NCBI RefSeq assembly: GCF_011752935.1
Contig: NZ_VWWO01000003.1
Coordinates: 1-64,000, forward strand
Origin: Chitinophaga sp. Cy-1792
Lineage (GTDB): Bacteria > Bacteroidota > Bacteroidia > Chitinophagales > Chitinophagaceae
Direction of reading: 5' to 3'
DNA length: 64,000 nt
Positions within the stretch are counted from its first letter, which is position 1. The number at the start of each line of letters is the position of its first letter. Below are positions 14,980 to 24,508 of this stretch, piece after piece. Under the pieces are notes generated by a model that made no database searches, was not told the origin of the DNA, and saw only the letters and a list, made by a program, of their open reading frames with translations. A program made the translations under genes and the position numbers.

Positions 14980-17562
14980 TTAATCATCATCTTCCTCAGA
15001 CTTCGGATCAACCTTCAATCCCAGTGCTTTCAATCCTTTCTGATGAGCACCGAAAAACGCTTTAGGGAAAGGTTTATCACCATGAATGGTAGACCATACA
15101 TATTCACTGAATATCAAAGCATCTTTATCAATTAAGTCTGGCTTCGAAAAATCCATTTTCTGTGTCAGTGGCGCTAATTTGGCGGTGGTTTTACTTTTGA
15201 TCTGATCCTTGCGGGGATTCAGTTCATTGATTGCGACTGTTGGCGTAAGGCTGGTATAGCCGGTGTAGTCAGGTTCCTGATTGAAGCATTCCGTCATTAG
15301 TGGCGCTACTGCGACCAGCTGGTTCATAGGTTGTACACCGAATATCTGGCAGATGGTATGGAGTACTGACGACTGATTGTAGAAATGGCTGATGACAGTA
15401 TCACGCTTTATATGCGGGCCTGCTACCAGGCAGAAGGAACGGTGTCCATCTACGTGGTCGGTGCCACTTTGCGGATCATCTTCATTGATAAATATCGCCA
15501 TATCTTTCCAGAAAGAACTTTTTGATAGTGCTTCCACGACCCGGCCGGTAGCCCAGTCGTTGTCGGTCACATAGGCGCGTGGCGTAGGTAATTCTTCACT
15601 ATAACCGCTGGTATGGTCGTTAGGAAGATAGACGATCATAAATTCAGGCAGATTGCCTGCCGCTTCATATTCCTTCAGTGCCTGGATAAATACATCTGCT
15701 CTTACCTGATCGGTAATATTCATGTTCCAACCCGGATAGCGCAGGTCGCTGTATTTTTCCAGACTTTTCATTGCATAGGAGCATTGGTACTGAGCTGAAT
15801 CATTTTTATTTTTCCAGGAGTTATATACATCGCTCCAGGTTTTGCCTTTAGTTATTTCGGCAAGATCTGTTTCTCCAAAGTTTCTGAAAGAAATGCCTTT
15901 ACGCAATAAGTGATTCCAGATGAAACCGCAGCCGGCATACGACAAAGGATCTGTTCCGAAGTCATAGGCACAGTGTCCATTGGAGAAATCTTTTTCGTGG
16001 TAAGGAGTTGTTATCCCCTGAATAGCCCATTGGTGGCCATCGCTGGAATTTACACCGTTACAATAATAGTTGTCGAGTAGAACGAACTGTTTGGCAAGTG
16101 CATGCGTATTCGGCGTGATCTCTCTGCCAAATTCGACCAGTTTCGGATCACAGTTACCTTTACCGAAGTCGCCAAGTACCTGGTCAAATTTCTTATTCTC
16201 TTTAATAATATATACTACATGTTTAATGGAAGAAGGTTCTCCGACCTTATCGGGTACTGGTTTGGGCCTGGTGTTCGCATTGCTTACTGCCTGGGCTCTC
16301 AGTAATTCTATAAAGTGAAAACCTTTGCGGGCATTCGCAGTATAGATATCCAGTTCTGCCTGATTGGCGGGGAGCGGTACTTTCTGAATTTCTCCTTTTA
16401 CGGCCGTTACGTTTCCGATGAACAGATTATTTCCTGCGATACCTATAGTTCCGGGAAAGCCACCTGCTGCGATGAAGCCATAGGGCTCTTTTTGCGGGTG
16501 TTTGGGATCTATAAGGGCAATGGAATTATTTCCGGCATTGGCTGCAAAGAGCGTTTTCCCATCGGCGCTGAATGCCAATGCGGTTGTCAGACTGCCATAG
16601 GGCAGAGCAGGATCCGGTTTGGTGCTGATGGTATGTACTACTTTAAAGGTCTTTGTATCTATCACACTGATACCATCGCCGCTATCATCAGTGACATAGA
16701 GTAATTTACCATCAGGGGCCAGTGTCATTGATTCCGGGTGGATACGGGTGGTGATGTCCCTGATTTTCTTTCCGGCTTCGAGGTCTATAACGGTAACGGA
16801 TCCACGTAGTGCGACAGAACGATCATCAACCGCTACGTCTGTGCCGGCAGATTTTTCTGTTCTGTCATTTTTCCCGGGATGTGGCCCACCGAAGTTACTC
16901 ACGAAGGCAAGTTGTTTGTCTTTACTGATGGTGATCGCATAAGGGCAAACACCTACGGGAATTCTTTTTAATACCTTGCCTTTAGCGATGTCTACTACAG
17001 CAATTTCATTCGTGATGGCAAGGGCAACATAGGCGATATTATTTTTGCCGATCGCGATTCCCAGCGGGTTTACTTTTTTATTATTTGGAGAGAGGTCGAT
17101 TTTCTTTGTCAGCGTAAATGCGCCTGACTGGCTGATATTGCCTATGTACAGGTTTTTCTCCAGTCCGGTGAAATATATGGTAGAATCGTTGGCATCAACG
17201 GTAAGGCCGTTCATGGAGCTGGATTCCTTATCCGGACTTATAAAGTTGTCAAGTGTCTTAAAATCTTTTGCATCAATAAAAGTCAGTTGCCTGTTGGTTT
17301 TGGCGATAAGGATTTGTTGATGCTGTGCAAATTCCAGGTTTAATACGCGGGTCCCTTTTGCCAGGTTGAGGCTTTGTCCGGCAGGATTGAGTAGCTGGGC
17401 ATTTGCCAGGAGTTTATCACCGGCCAGCGAATGGCTCCAGGCGGTATCCACAGGTTTACGGATATCCTGATGTGGTTCCGGGACCTGTGCCTGAAGGTGC
17501 TGTGTAGTCAGCAGCAAGCCGGCAAAGAGGATTTTTGAAAAAGAAGATAGTTCTGTTTTCAT
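14980..17562 (-). CDS. Secreted bifunctional YVTN beta-propeller / phosphoesterase protein
   Basis: About 860 residues. The frame extends to 17643, but the ATG at 17562 gives a clean signal peptide (MKTELSSFSKILFAGLLLTT ... LQAQ). Residues about 40-420 form a beta-propeller of YncE/YVTN type with repeats such as VTVIDLEAGKKIRDI and YVTDDSGDGISVIDTKTFKV. The C-terminal half is a phosphoesterase domain of the phospholipase C/acid phosphatase kind (KHVVYIIKENKKFDQVLGDF, then NEDDPQSGTDHVDGHRS). Proteins with this two-part layout are common in Bacteroidota and act in the periplasm or outside; the substrate is unknown. It is transcribed alone. Confidence 0.88.
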   Translation of the reverse strand: MKTELSSFSKILFAGLLLTTQHLQAQVPEPHQDIRKPVDTAWSHSLAGDKLLANAQLLNPAGQSLNLAKGTRVLNLEFAQHQQILIAKTNRQLTFIDAKDFKTLDNFISPDKESSSMNGLTVDANDSTIYFTGLEKNLYIGNISQSGAFTLTKKIDLSPNNKKVNPLGIAIGKNNIAYVALAITNEIAVVDIAKGKVLKRIPVGVCPYAITISKDKQLAFVSNFGGPHPGKNDRTEKSAGTDVAVDDRSVALRGSVTVIDLEAGKKIRDITTRIHPESMTLAPDGKLLYVTDDSGDGISVIDTKTFKVVHTISTKPDPALPYGSLTTALAFSADGKTLFAANAGNNSIALIDPKHPQKEPYGFIAAGGFPGTIGIAGNNLFIGNVTAVKGEIQKVPLPANQAELDIYTANARKGFHFIELLRAQAVSNANTRPKPVPDKVGEPSSIKHVVYIIKENKKFDQVLGDFGKGNCDPKLVEFGREITPNTHALAKQFVLLDNYYCNGVNSSDGHQWAIQGITTPYHEKDFSNGHCAYDFGTDPLSYAGCGFIWNHLLRKGISFRNFGETDLAEITKGKTWSDVYNSWKNKNDSAQYQCSYAMKSLEKYSDLRYPGWNMNITDQVRADVFIQALKEYEAAGNLPEFMIVYLPNDHTSGYSEELPTPRAYVTDNDWATGRVVEALSKSSFWKDMAIFINEDDPQSGTDHVDGHRSFCLVAGPHIKRDTVISHFYNQSSVLHTICQIFGVQPMNQLVAVAPLMTECFNQEPDYTGYTSLTPTVAINELNPRKDQIKSKTTAKLAPLTQKMDFSKPDLIDKDALIFSEYVWSTIHGDKPFPKAFFGAHQKGLKALGLKVDPKSEEDDD

Positions 17563-17749
17563 AATTTTTAATTGTTGAAATCGGGTGTTGTCAAGGCATG
17601 CCGCATGAAACGAGGCAAGCCTGAATCCCTGATGATTGTTCACTGATGTATAATAATACTAAACTAAGGAAAGATGCCGGCAGAAAGATACAGGAGCGGT
17701 TAATTTGAGGTTATGGTTTTGCAGGAGAATGGTTTCATAATATACTAGT

Positions 17750-17780
17750 GCCACATTCCGCTTTTGCTACGGAATGTGGC
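17750..17780. terminator. Perfect hairpin after the small hypothetical gene
   Basis: GCCACATTCCG (17750-17760) and CGGAATGTGGC (17770-17780) form an 11-bp perfect stem 21 nt past the minus-strand stop at 17801. It has no T-run; it may act as a weak or 3'-protecting hairpin. Confidence 0.5.
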
Positions 17781-17800
17781 GGTTATTAGTATCCATATGA

Positions 17801-18223
17801 TCAGAATGCTGAATAATCTGCATTGAAATCAGACCAGCCTTTATAGAGACTATCTGCCGATGGTTGATGTGGATAGTCTGCTTCTGCTCCAAATTGTGGG
17901 TTGAAAATGAACAGATCTAAGTCATTCATCAACTTAATCACAATTGGAAAAGCTTCTTTGCCATGGGTATCTGGCAATTTATAATTAAGATGGAATTGAA
18001 AATGAGTGTTCTCAAACTCTTCAAATTCAAATTCATCTTCATCTCCTGCCAATGGTTCGTCATACTCAAAGTAAAAACAGGTTCCTGTCTCATTATTCTC
18101 ATACCACCAGCTATTTGAGTTATGCTCATTGGGTATGGACAAATTAACTGTCAGATATTTATTTATATCTTCTTTAGATATTAATGTATTTCTCCTTTTG
18201 AAGAGGAAAAGATCGTAACTCAT
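17801..18223 (-). CDS. Hypothetical protein, 140 residues, acidic
   Basis: I do not recognise the family. The protein is cytoplasmic (no signal peptide), rich in Asp/Glu and aromatic residues, and starts MSYDLFLFKRRNTL. It has a strongly acidic middle (DEPLAGDEDEFEFEEFENT) and a Trp/Tyr-rich segment (NSWWYENNETGTCFYFEYDE). Small acidic proteins like this occur among immunity proteins of contact-dependent toxins, but no toxin is present nearby. The gene is A+T-richer than its neighbours and stands alone between a phosphoesterase gene and a Fic-domain ORF. Confidence 0.65.
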   Translation of the reverse strand: MSYDLFLFKRRNTLISKEDINKYLTVNLSIPNEHNSNSWWYENNETGTCFYFEYDEPLAGDEDEFEFEEFENTHFQFHLNYKLPDTHGKEAFPIVIKLMNDLDLFIFNPQFGAEADYPHQPSADSLYKGWSDFNADYSAF

Positions 18224-18309
18224 GGTATAAGGATTATATTAATACTAATTAGAATTGATTAAGGTAATAGAATTTTTCTACATCTTCCATTTACCTATTC
18301 CTATGCTCG

Positions 18310-18335
18310 CCCGGAATTTTCCGGGTGGCCTTTTT
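18310..18335 (+). terminator. Orphan terminator-like hairpin upstream of the short Fic gene
   Basis: CCCGGAA-TT-TTCCGGG (18310-18325) is followed within 6 nt by TTTTT. No plus-strand gene precedes it; the neighbour upstream is on the minus strand. It may be left over from a gene lost here, perhaps the missing 5' part of the Fic gene region, or it may attenuate the ORF that follows. Confidence 0.45.
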
Positions 18336-18385
18336 AAAAAATTTATTAAAATTAGAAGAATACTCAAATTGAAAATCTAATCCAG

Positions 18386-18934
18386 ATGAACAAACAGCAT
18401 TTAAACACAGACGAAGCGATCACCTTACTGAAAGTTATTAATGACTATACTTACGCATTGGATGTACTGGATCAATATGACCACCAGACGCTGCAGGTAG
18501 ATGACGTTACCACAGATAACCTTTTTATTATTACTTATCAATCGGCGATGGATGCTATATATGGCCTTCGAGATAAATTCGGAGGAAGTAGTTTGTTTGG
18601 AAATGAGAAAGATGAGTCATTTAAGGGATCACTCGGCGCTATTTATCAGACTTTTGACGGGAAATACCTCTATCCAAGTGTAGAAGAGAAAGCGGCTAAC
18701 CTGCTCTATTTTGTCATCAAGAACCATTCTTTCTCAGATGGGAATAAGCGTATAGCTGCATTTTTGTTTGTCTGGTTCCTGGAAAAAAACCGGATCCTTT
18801 ATCATGCCGACGGGAGCAAAAAAATTGCCGATAATGCCCTGGTGGCGATGGCCTTGATGATCGCTGAATCTAAACCTGAAGAAAAGGAAATCATGATTAA
18901 GGTGGTGGTAAATCTTATCAATTTAAGGAATTAG
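18386..18934 (+). CDS. Fic/Doc-domain protein, shortened paralogue of the RhuM-Fic protein at 39334
   Basis: A 182-residue protein consisting only of a Fic/Doc domain. The active-site motif is HSFSDGNKR at residues 114-122 (H114 catalytic). The second half reads DGNKR rather than GNGR, as in Doc-type members, so nucleotidyl transfer should not be assumed. From residue 8 on it aligns without gaps to residues 151-325 of the gene at 39334, with about 80% identity by eye, but the RhuM domain is absent. A stop codon lies two codons upstream of the ATG and no RhuM-like sequence precedes it. It may be a working stand-alone Fic protein or the surviving half of a truncated duplicate. Confidence 0.8.
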   Translation: MNKQHLNTDEAITLLKVINDYTYALDVLDQYDHQTLQVDDVTTDNLFIITYQSAMDAIYGLRDKFGGSSLFGNEKDESFKGSLGAIYQTFDGKYLYPSVEEKAANLLYFVIKNHSFSDGNKRIAAFLFVWFLEKNRILYHADGSKKIADNALVAMALMIAESKPEEKEIMIKVVVNLINLRN

Positions 18935-19011
18935 CCCTGTATAGATTTATAAATGTCCTCACGTATCCTATAATTTGATTGTTATTTTATTGTTTATTAT
19001 TAATGTGTTAA

Positions 19012-19040
19012 TTGTTGATTTTTAGTTATTTATAACTTTG
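19012..19040 (+). promoter_or_regulatory. Bacteroidota-type promoter of the first SusC/SusD operon
   Basis: -33 TTG (19012-19014), an 18-nt spacer and a consensus -7 TAACTTTG (19033-19040). Start site near 19047, about 365 nt before the SusC start codon. Confidence 0.7.
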
Positions 19041-19158
19041 TTCGCACTTTGTTCTTCTTTTGTTTTCCCTTTTTGCCCGCTTTAATTTGCATGGAGCCTA
19101 TTCCCGGTGATAACTTGGAGGCATGATTGAGTAACCTATCAACTCAAGTTCTACGTGT

Positions 19159-19293
19159 ATGAAAAAGCTAAATATTTTGTGTGCCGGCATGCGGGTACAC
19201 TCACCAACTATTCTTGCGCATAAGCAACCATTCCTTTCACCTGCAGTATACAGGTCCGACACTGCTGAAGGGAAAATCATCCAACTTTCATAA
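19159..19293 (+). CDS. Possible 44-residue leader ORF
   Basis: ATG at 19159 opens a short frame beginning MKKLNILCAGMRVHSPTILA. The MKK start resembles the signal peptide of a SusC-type receptor, but the rest does not continue as one. It may be a decayed relic of an older receptor start or chance. There is no supporting evidence beyond position. Confidence 0.2.
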   Translation: MKKLNILCAGMRVHSPTILAHKQPFLSPAVYRSDTAEGKIIQLS

Positions 19294-19411
19294 CCGGACG
19301 AATGAATTAAAGCAACCAAAACCCGGCATATCCGGATAATCAATGGCCATCCATGATGGGCCACATCTATTCCTATACATGGTTTTTTAAACAAAATTTA
19401 TTGCAAAGCAT

Positions 19412-22400
19412 ATGAAAATGCACCAATTCTTAAGCATTGTACTGCTCCTGCTGACATTTCAGGCAATGGCACAGGAACCTGCTACGCAAGGCACCGTGGT
19501 AAAGGGCACTGTTGTTACTGAGCAACATGAAGCGGTACCGGGTGTTACCATCCTGGAGGAAGGAACCTCCAATGGCGCTGCTACCGATGCCAGCGGACAT
19601 TTCTCTCTAAGAGTACAGAAGCTGCCTACCACACTCGCTGTTCGCAGTGTGGGTTTCGACAGTCGTATTGTTACTGTCAGCAGCCCTACAGGTAACCTAG
19701 AAATTGTACTGACATCATCATCAAAACAACTGAAAGACATCGTAGTAATAGGTTACAGCGAACAGAAGAAAGCTAATCTGATCGGTGCTGTTTCTTCGAT
19801 TGATACTAAAGATCTTTCCAAAATGGCGGTTACCGGTGTGGCTACCATGCTGCAAGGCCGTGCTGCCGGCGTATCTGTTACCAATGCCAGTGGTGATCCG
19901 CGTTCTACCGGAACGGTGGTAATCAGAGGGGTGGGGAACATCAGGGGCATGGCGCCATTATATGTAGTGGATGGGGTGCCAGCCATCGGAAACACCGGAT
20001 TTAACATGAACTCAAAGGATATCGAGAATATCCAGGTACTCAGAGATGCATCTTCTGCCGCCATCTATGGTGCGCGCGCTGCCGGTGGTGTAATCCTGAT
20101 TACTACCAAAAAGGGTTCCCGCAAGGAAAGGACCAATGTGGATATCTCTGTTAACCAGGGTTATAGTCAGGGTACTTTCATGCCTAAATTATTAAATACA
20201 CAGGATTATAAGAAAGCCTGGTCTGCGATCATTCCAACGGCGAACAACTGGGATGAGTCTGTAAATACGGATTGGGTAAATTATTTATACCGCACCGGTA
20301 AAGAGCAGGACTACAACGCTTCTGTAAGTGGAGGTAGCGAAAAGAACAACTATTATGTATCTGCCGGCTACAAACGTATGGACGGTATCGTTATCAACTC
20401 CTGGTCTGAAAGATACAGTCTGCGTGTAAACAGCGATTTTGACCTGGGCAAAAGGGTGAAGGTGGGCGAGCGCCTGAACTTATATTCCTATTCAGATAAT
20501 CCGCCGGTGATTACTGGTAATGCGGTGAATGCCTATGCATTGCCATACCGTTCTTCACCTATGATGCGCACTAAAAATGCTGACGGTACCTGGGGTGGAT
20601 TGCCATCTTCAGGAAACTACAACGGTGGAAACTGGGCTGCATATGTAAATACTGTTGACAGAAGGTACCAGGCCCTGGAAACAGAAGGTAACCTCTATTT
20701 AGATGTAGAACCGGTAAATGGTCTGCACGTACGTGCCACTGGTGGTGCAGACGTAACCAGTAGCATGGCCCGTCAGTTTGAGGCTAAATGGTATGTTTCC
20801 GGTCAGTCTAATCAGCCGCAGGATAACCTGCGTAAGCAAAGCAATATGTCGATGGCTTATGTAGGTAATATCGTGGCTTCTTACGGAAAGAAAATCGGTG
20901 ACCATGATTTTAAAGTACTGGCAGGTATGGAAGGAAGGAAATCTTCTTCCGATGACCTGAGCGGGTCTATCTATGCGGTTAACTCCGCCTATTCTGTTCC
21001 GGTGATTTCAGATGCCTTCCCGGTAGGTTTTTCTGAATCTTCTGCACTCAGCAATGTTCCTGCAAATACCAGCGGACGTTCTTCCGATATGAACTACGGC
21101 GTTACGCGTATGATGAGTTATTTCGGTAAACTGAACTATGCCTATAAAGATAAATATCTGCTGGAAGCCAACCTCCGTCAGGATATCAGCGATCGTTTCG
21201 CGCCTGCTTACAGGAAAGGTAACTTCCCTTCCGCAGCTGCTGGCTGGAGAATTTCTGAAGAGAGTTTCCTGAAAGATAAGCTCAATGCCTTATCTGATCT
21301 GAAACTGAGAGTTTCTTACGGAAGCCTGGGTAATGATGGCGTGGGCAGCTATGTATATATTCCTTCTCTTGCCAACTACGATAAAACACAATTCAATGAA
21401 CTGCCTGGAACCGGTGCTGTCAGCGGTTGGGGAATAGGTCGTGTGGCTAACCAGAACATTCACTGGGAAACGGTGACCACTTCCAACGTGGGTGTAGATG
21501 TAGGCTTATTCAGAAATAAACTGAACGTAACACTGGATTATTATATCCGTGATACAAAAGATATGCTGTATCAACGTAGTCTGCCGCCAAGTGCCGGTAT
21601 GACCAATGGGCATAACGCTTCCGACAGCTATGTACTGGATATGAACCTCGGACAGATGCGGAATAAGGGGCTGGAAGTAACTGTCAGCTACCACGATAAC
21701 TTCGGTAAAGTGGGTGTAAACGTAGGATTCAATGCTGCATTCAACCGCAACAGAATTCTGTCGTTCGGTGGGGAGTCGCTGCCAATCGATGCTGGTTCTG
21801 CGGGTGAATACTGGTCTGGCATCGTAGCCCGTACAAAGTTGAATTCTCCGATATCTCAGTTCTATGGATTTAAAACCAAAGGCCTGATCCCTGATCAGAA
21901 AACTATTGACGACCTGAATGCCAAAGCACAGGCTAAAGGCAATGCCTACTGGTATGCACCAGGTTCCGGCCCGGGCGATATCTGGTACGAGGACCTGAAC
22001 GGCGATGGCGTTATCAACGACCAGGACAGAACCTTTATCGGTAACCCATTACCTAAAATGACCTATGGTTTCAACATTGGTTTGTCTTACGAGGGCTTCG
22101 ACCTGAATGCTTTCTTCAACGGTGTGTATGGCAATGATGTGTATAACGGTCTGGATGGCTACTATCAGAGTATTTACAACGATTTCAATACTACATCACA
22201 GGTATTCAACAGTTCCTTCATGTACGGTAATGGCCTGACAAATCAGCCAAGATTTGGTTACTACAGTGGTAACTCCTTCCAGTATGATCCAAATGGTAAC
22301 TACAAAAGGATTTCTGATTACCATGTACAGAAAGGCTCCTTCCTGCGTCTGCAGAACCTGCAGATCGGTTACAACCTGCCTCAGAAGGTGCTGAACCGCA

Positions 22401-22588
22401 TGAAAGTAAGATCAGTAAGAGTGTACTACAGCGGACAGAATTTATTCGTGATATCAAAAGTTAAGAATGCGGATCCTGAAGTGGGTTTCTCCGGTGCCAA
22501 CTCAAGTGCACTGGCACAGGGTATTCTCTCTCCGGAAGTATATCCTAAAACAAGGCTTCACTCATTTGGAATTGAATTCGGGTTTTAA
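19412..22588 (+). CDS. SusC/RagA-family TonB-dependent outer-membrane receptor (PUL 1)
   Basis: A 1058-residue receptor. The order is: signal peptide ending near residue 20 (FQAMAQ); carboxypeptidase-regulatory-like domain (GTVVTEQHEAVPGVTILEEG); TonB-box region (KDIVVIGYS); plug domain with the SusC hallmark PLYVVDGVP and DIENIQVLRDASSAAIYGARA; and a 22-strand barrel ending in the usual aromatic (GIEFGF). It imports oligosaccharides through the outer membrane with the SusD partner that follows 30 nt later, powered by the TonB motor. It is first of nine same-strand genes. There is no N-terminal STN domain, so FecR/sigma-type signalling through this receptor is not expected. Confidence 0.97.
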   Translation: MKMHQFLSIVLLLLTFQAMAQEPATQGTVVKGTVVTEQHEAVPGVTILEEGTSNGAATDASGHFSLRVQKLPTTLAVRSVGFDSRIVTVSSPTGNLEIVLTSSSKQLKDIVVIGYSEQKKANLIGAVSSIDTKDLSKMAVTGVATMLQGRAAGVSVTNASGDPRSTGTVVIRGVGNIRGMAPLYVVDGVPAIGNTGFNMNSKDIENIQVLRDASSAAIYGARAAGGVILITTKKGSRKERTNVDISVNQGYSQGTFMPKLLNTQDYKKAWSAIIPTANNWDESVNTDWVNYLYRTGKEQDYNASVSGGSEKNNYYVSAGYKRMDGIVINSWSERYSLRVNSDFDLGKRVKVGERLNLYSYSDNPPVITGNAVNAYALPYRSSPMMRTKNADGTWGGLPSSGNYNGGNWAAYVNTVDRRYQALETEGNLYLDVEPVNGLHVRATGGADVTSSMARQFEAKWYVSGQSNQPQDNLRKQSNMSMAYVGNIVASYGKKIGDHDFKVLAGMEGRKSSSDDLSGSIYAVNSAYSVPVISDAFPVGFSESSALSNVPANTSGRSSDMNYGVTRMMSYFGKLNYAYKDKYLLEANLRQDISDRFAPAYRKGNFPSAAAGWRISEESFLKDKLNALSDLKLRVSYGSLGNDGVGSYVYIPSLANYDKTQFNELPGTGAVSGWGIGRVANQNIHWETVTTSNVGVDVGLFRNKLNVTLDYYIRDTKDMLYQRSLPPSAGMTNGHNASDSYVLDMNLGQMRNKGLEVTVSYHDNFGKVGVNVGFNAAFNRNRILSFGGESLPIDAGSAGEYWSGIVARTKLNSPISQFYGFKTKGLIPDQKTIDDLNAKAQAKGNAYWYAPGSGPGDIWYEDLNGDGVINDQDRTFIGNPLPKMTYGFNIGLSYEGFDLNAFFNGVYGNDVYNGLDGYYQSIYNDFNTTSQVFNSSFMYGNGLTNQPRFGYYSGNSFQYDPNGNYKRISDYHVQKGSFLRLQNLQIGYNLPQKVLNRMKVRSVRVYYSGQNLFVISKVKNADPEVGFSGANSSALAQGILSPEVYPKTRLHSFGIEFGF

Positions 22589-22618
22589 TCCTATCTCTTA
22601 ACAGAAAAAATATTATTA

Positions 22619-24508
22619 ATGAAACGTAATATCATAAGGCTTTCCTTCCTCATCTGCTTAAGCGTAGGGTTTTTCGGATGTAAGAAGTTTGTGGATGAAT
22701 CCAAGCCATACAACGTACTGAATCCTGATATCTTCCCGGAAAATATGGCGCAGGTAGATTACTTCCTGAATTCGCCCTATGCCAATATTCATAGTGTTGA
22801 ATTGTTTGGTTTTCAGGGTTTAGGTAGATTCTTTTATAATATAGACCATACCGGAGATGTGGCATGGCTGGGCACCAGCGAGTGGAATGAGCTGCAACTG
22901 CTGTATGTACACGCTGCCAACAGCTATGCAGGCGCACAGTGGAGAGGATTGTACAGAGGTGTACAGCAATCCAGAACGTTCATCGATCAGATCGTTCCCA
23001 ACTACAAACAAAAAGTAGGTAACAAAATAACGCCGGCGGATACACTGGCGCTGAGATACAAGCTGGGAGAGGCTTATTACCTCCGTGCATGGCATTATTA
23101 TTTCCTGATGAACCTCTACGGACAGGAAGTAGTGGTACCTAATAATGGCGATAATACCAAGCCTGGTGTAATCCTCTTTACCTCCGATGTTAAAATTGGC
23201 GACCGCGCAGATGAAATGCGTCCGCGTAGTACGGTAAAACAGTGCTGGGATTATATTATCGCGGACCTGAAAAATGCCATGGACCATCTGACAGATCCTT
23301 CCGGTGGTGCAAAGAAAACCTGGGCCGGTGCTGACAAAGGTCGCATCGATTACTATGCTGCTGAAGCATTGTATGCCCGTGCGCTGATGTATGAAGAACG
23401 CTGGAGCGAAGCCCGTGACGCGTTTCTGGATATCGTACAGAATTCCGGTAAGTCGTTGATGAGCTTCCAGGATTATTATAACATGTGGAACGGTAATCCA
23501 CAGTATGCCGCCACAGAAAACAATAACACAGAAGCGCTGCACCAGATCACCATTGTAAGATCCGGCGACAACGCGATGGCTGGCCCATCTACGGCTTCTG
23601 CTGTGAGCCTGTTATACACACCATTCTTTGATAACGGCGCTCCCGGTGGTGCTACGCCTGGTTATGGCAACATGTATATGCACGACAGAAACCTGGGTCG
23701 TTTCGGATTTCCGCAGCAATACTATCCTGTCATGAAAGGACTGGGCACCAATGGCCGCACGGTGGAAACCTCCTATGTAGATTCCTGCTACCATATGAAA
23801 ACGCTGAAACGTTACGCTACAGACCCTGACCCACGTTTATGGGTATGTGCCTATCAGCCATGGGTGGATACCGTGATGAATGCTTCAGCCAAAGCAGCCA
23901 TACTGCCTTATGGCGCCGGTACCGAAACCGAATACCAGATGAATGCAGCACAACCTGCCAGCATCATCAAACATGGCTGGAGTCTGCGCAAATTCAACCT
24001 GTACGATGTACAGGCAAGCCAGAACCCGCGCATGCATGGGGCTGACTTCTACTTCACCCGTTTACCGGAAATATACCTGGAGCTGGCAGAATGCTACTGG
24101 AAACTCAGTGGTAACGCCAATGATCCTAATGCGCTGAACTATATCAACCGTGTACATCGCAGGGCATGGAACCTGCCGGAAAGCGCTGGTCAGTCGCTGG
24201 ATTACACTGCGATTGAGTCAGGCAGTAAAATTACCAAGGCAAACCTTCATCCTAACAGTGGTGATGCCGGATTCACAGACCAGCTGGCACTGAACTCCCT
24301 GTATTACGAAACCTGGGCAGAAACCTTCGGAGAAGCCAAATGGTGGTTTAATGTAAGAAGATGGAGCCTCGGAAAGAACGAAGCTAAAGTATATGAGAAA
24401 AGCAGGGCTGGCGATATCAGCTGGAATTCAGATGACCAGTATGCGCTGCCTATTTATCAAACAGAAATAGACAGGAATGTCAATTGCGTGCAGAATAAAG
24501 GCTATTAG
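22619..24508 (+). CDS. RagB/SusD-family nutrient-binding lipoprotein (PUL 1)
   Basis: A 629-residue surface lipoprotein with the lipobox VGFFGC at about residues 16-21. The helical SusD fold shows the usual blocks: early binding-site region (ENMAQVDYFLNSPYAN), TPR-like helices (KLGEAYYLRAWHYYFLMNLYGQ) and the C-terminal LYYETWAETFGEAKWWFNVRRW segment that packs on SusC. It forms the lid of the SusC channel. It is somewhat longer than typical SusD proteins (about 500-550), with the extra length in the middle. Its last 32 nt overlap the start of the GH27 gene, implying translational coupling. Confidence 0.96.
   Translation: MKRNIIRLSFLICLSVGFFGCKKFVDESKPYNVLNPDIFPENMAQVDYFLNSPYANIHSVELFGFQGLGRFFYNIDHTGDVAWLGTSEWNELQLLYVHAANSYAGAQWRGLYRGVQQSRTFIDQIVPNYKQKVGNKITPADTLALRYKLGEAYYLRAWHYYFLMNLYGQEVVVPNNGDNTKPGVILFTSDVKIGDRADEMRPRSTVKQCWDYIIADLKNAMDHLTDPSGGAKKTWAGADKGRIDYYAAEALYARALMYEERWSEARDAFLDIVQNSGKSLMSFQDYYNMWNGNPQYAATENNNTEALHQITIVRSGDNAMAGPSTASAVSLLYTPFFDNGAPGGATPGYGNMYMHDRNLGRFGFPQQYYPVMKGLGTNGRTVETSYVDSCYHMKTLKRYATDPDPRLWVCAYQPWVDTVMNASAKAAILPYGAGTETEYQMNAAQPASIIKHGWSLRKFNLYDVQASQNPRMHGADFYFTRLPEIYLELAECYWKLSGNANDPNALNYINRVHRRAWNLPESAGQSLDYTAIESGSKITKANLHPNSGDAGFTDQLALNSLYYETWAETFGEAKWWFNVRRWSLGKNEAKVYEKSRAGDISWNSDDQYALPIYQTEIDRNVNCVQNKGY

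Larger units (their letters stand above)
18935..19411 (+). promoter_or_regulatory. Leader region of the nine-gene polysaccharide locus
   Basis: Of the 477 bp before SusC, about 365 nt downstream of the predicted promoter would be untranslated leader. The leader includes a small possible ORF (19159-19293) and a short near-palindrome, TGGCCATC-CAT-GATGGGCCA (19344-19363). Long leaders with control elements are common before SusC genes. I cannot assign a known riboswitch. Confidence 0.5.

Noticed and set aside
19159..19293. An N-terminal STN domain or alternative start for the first SusC in the leader ORF
   Set aside because: The 44-codon frame ends in a stop 118 nt before SusC, is not joined to it by a simple frameshift, and has no STN-like sequence.
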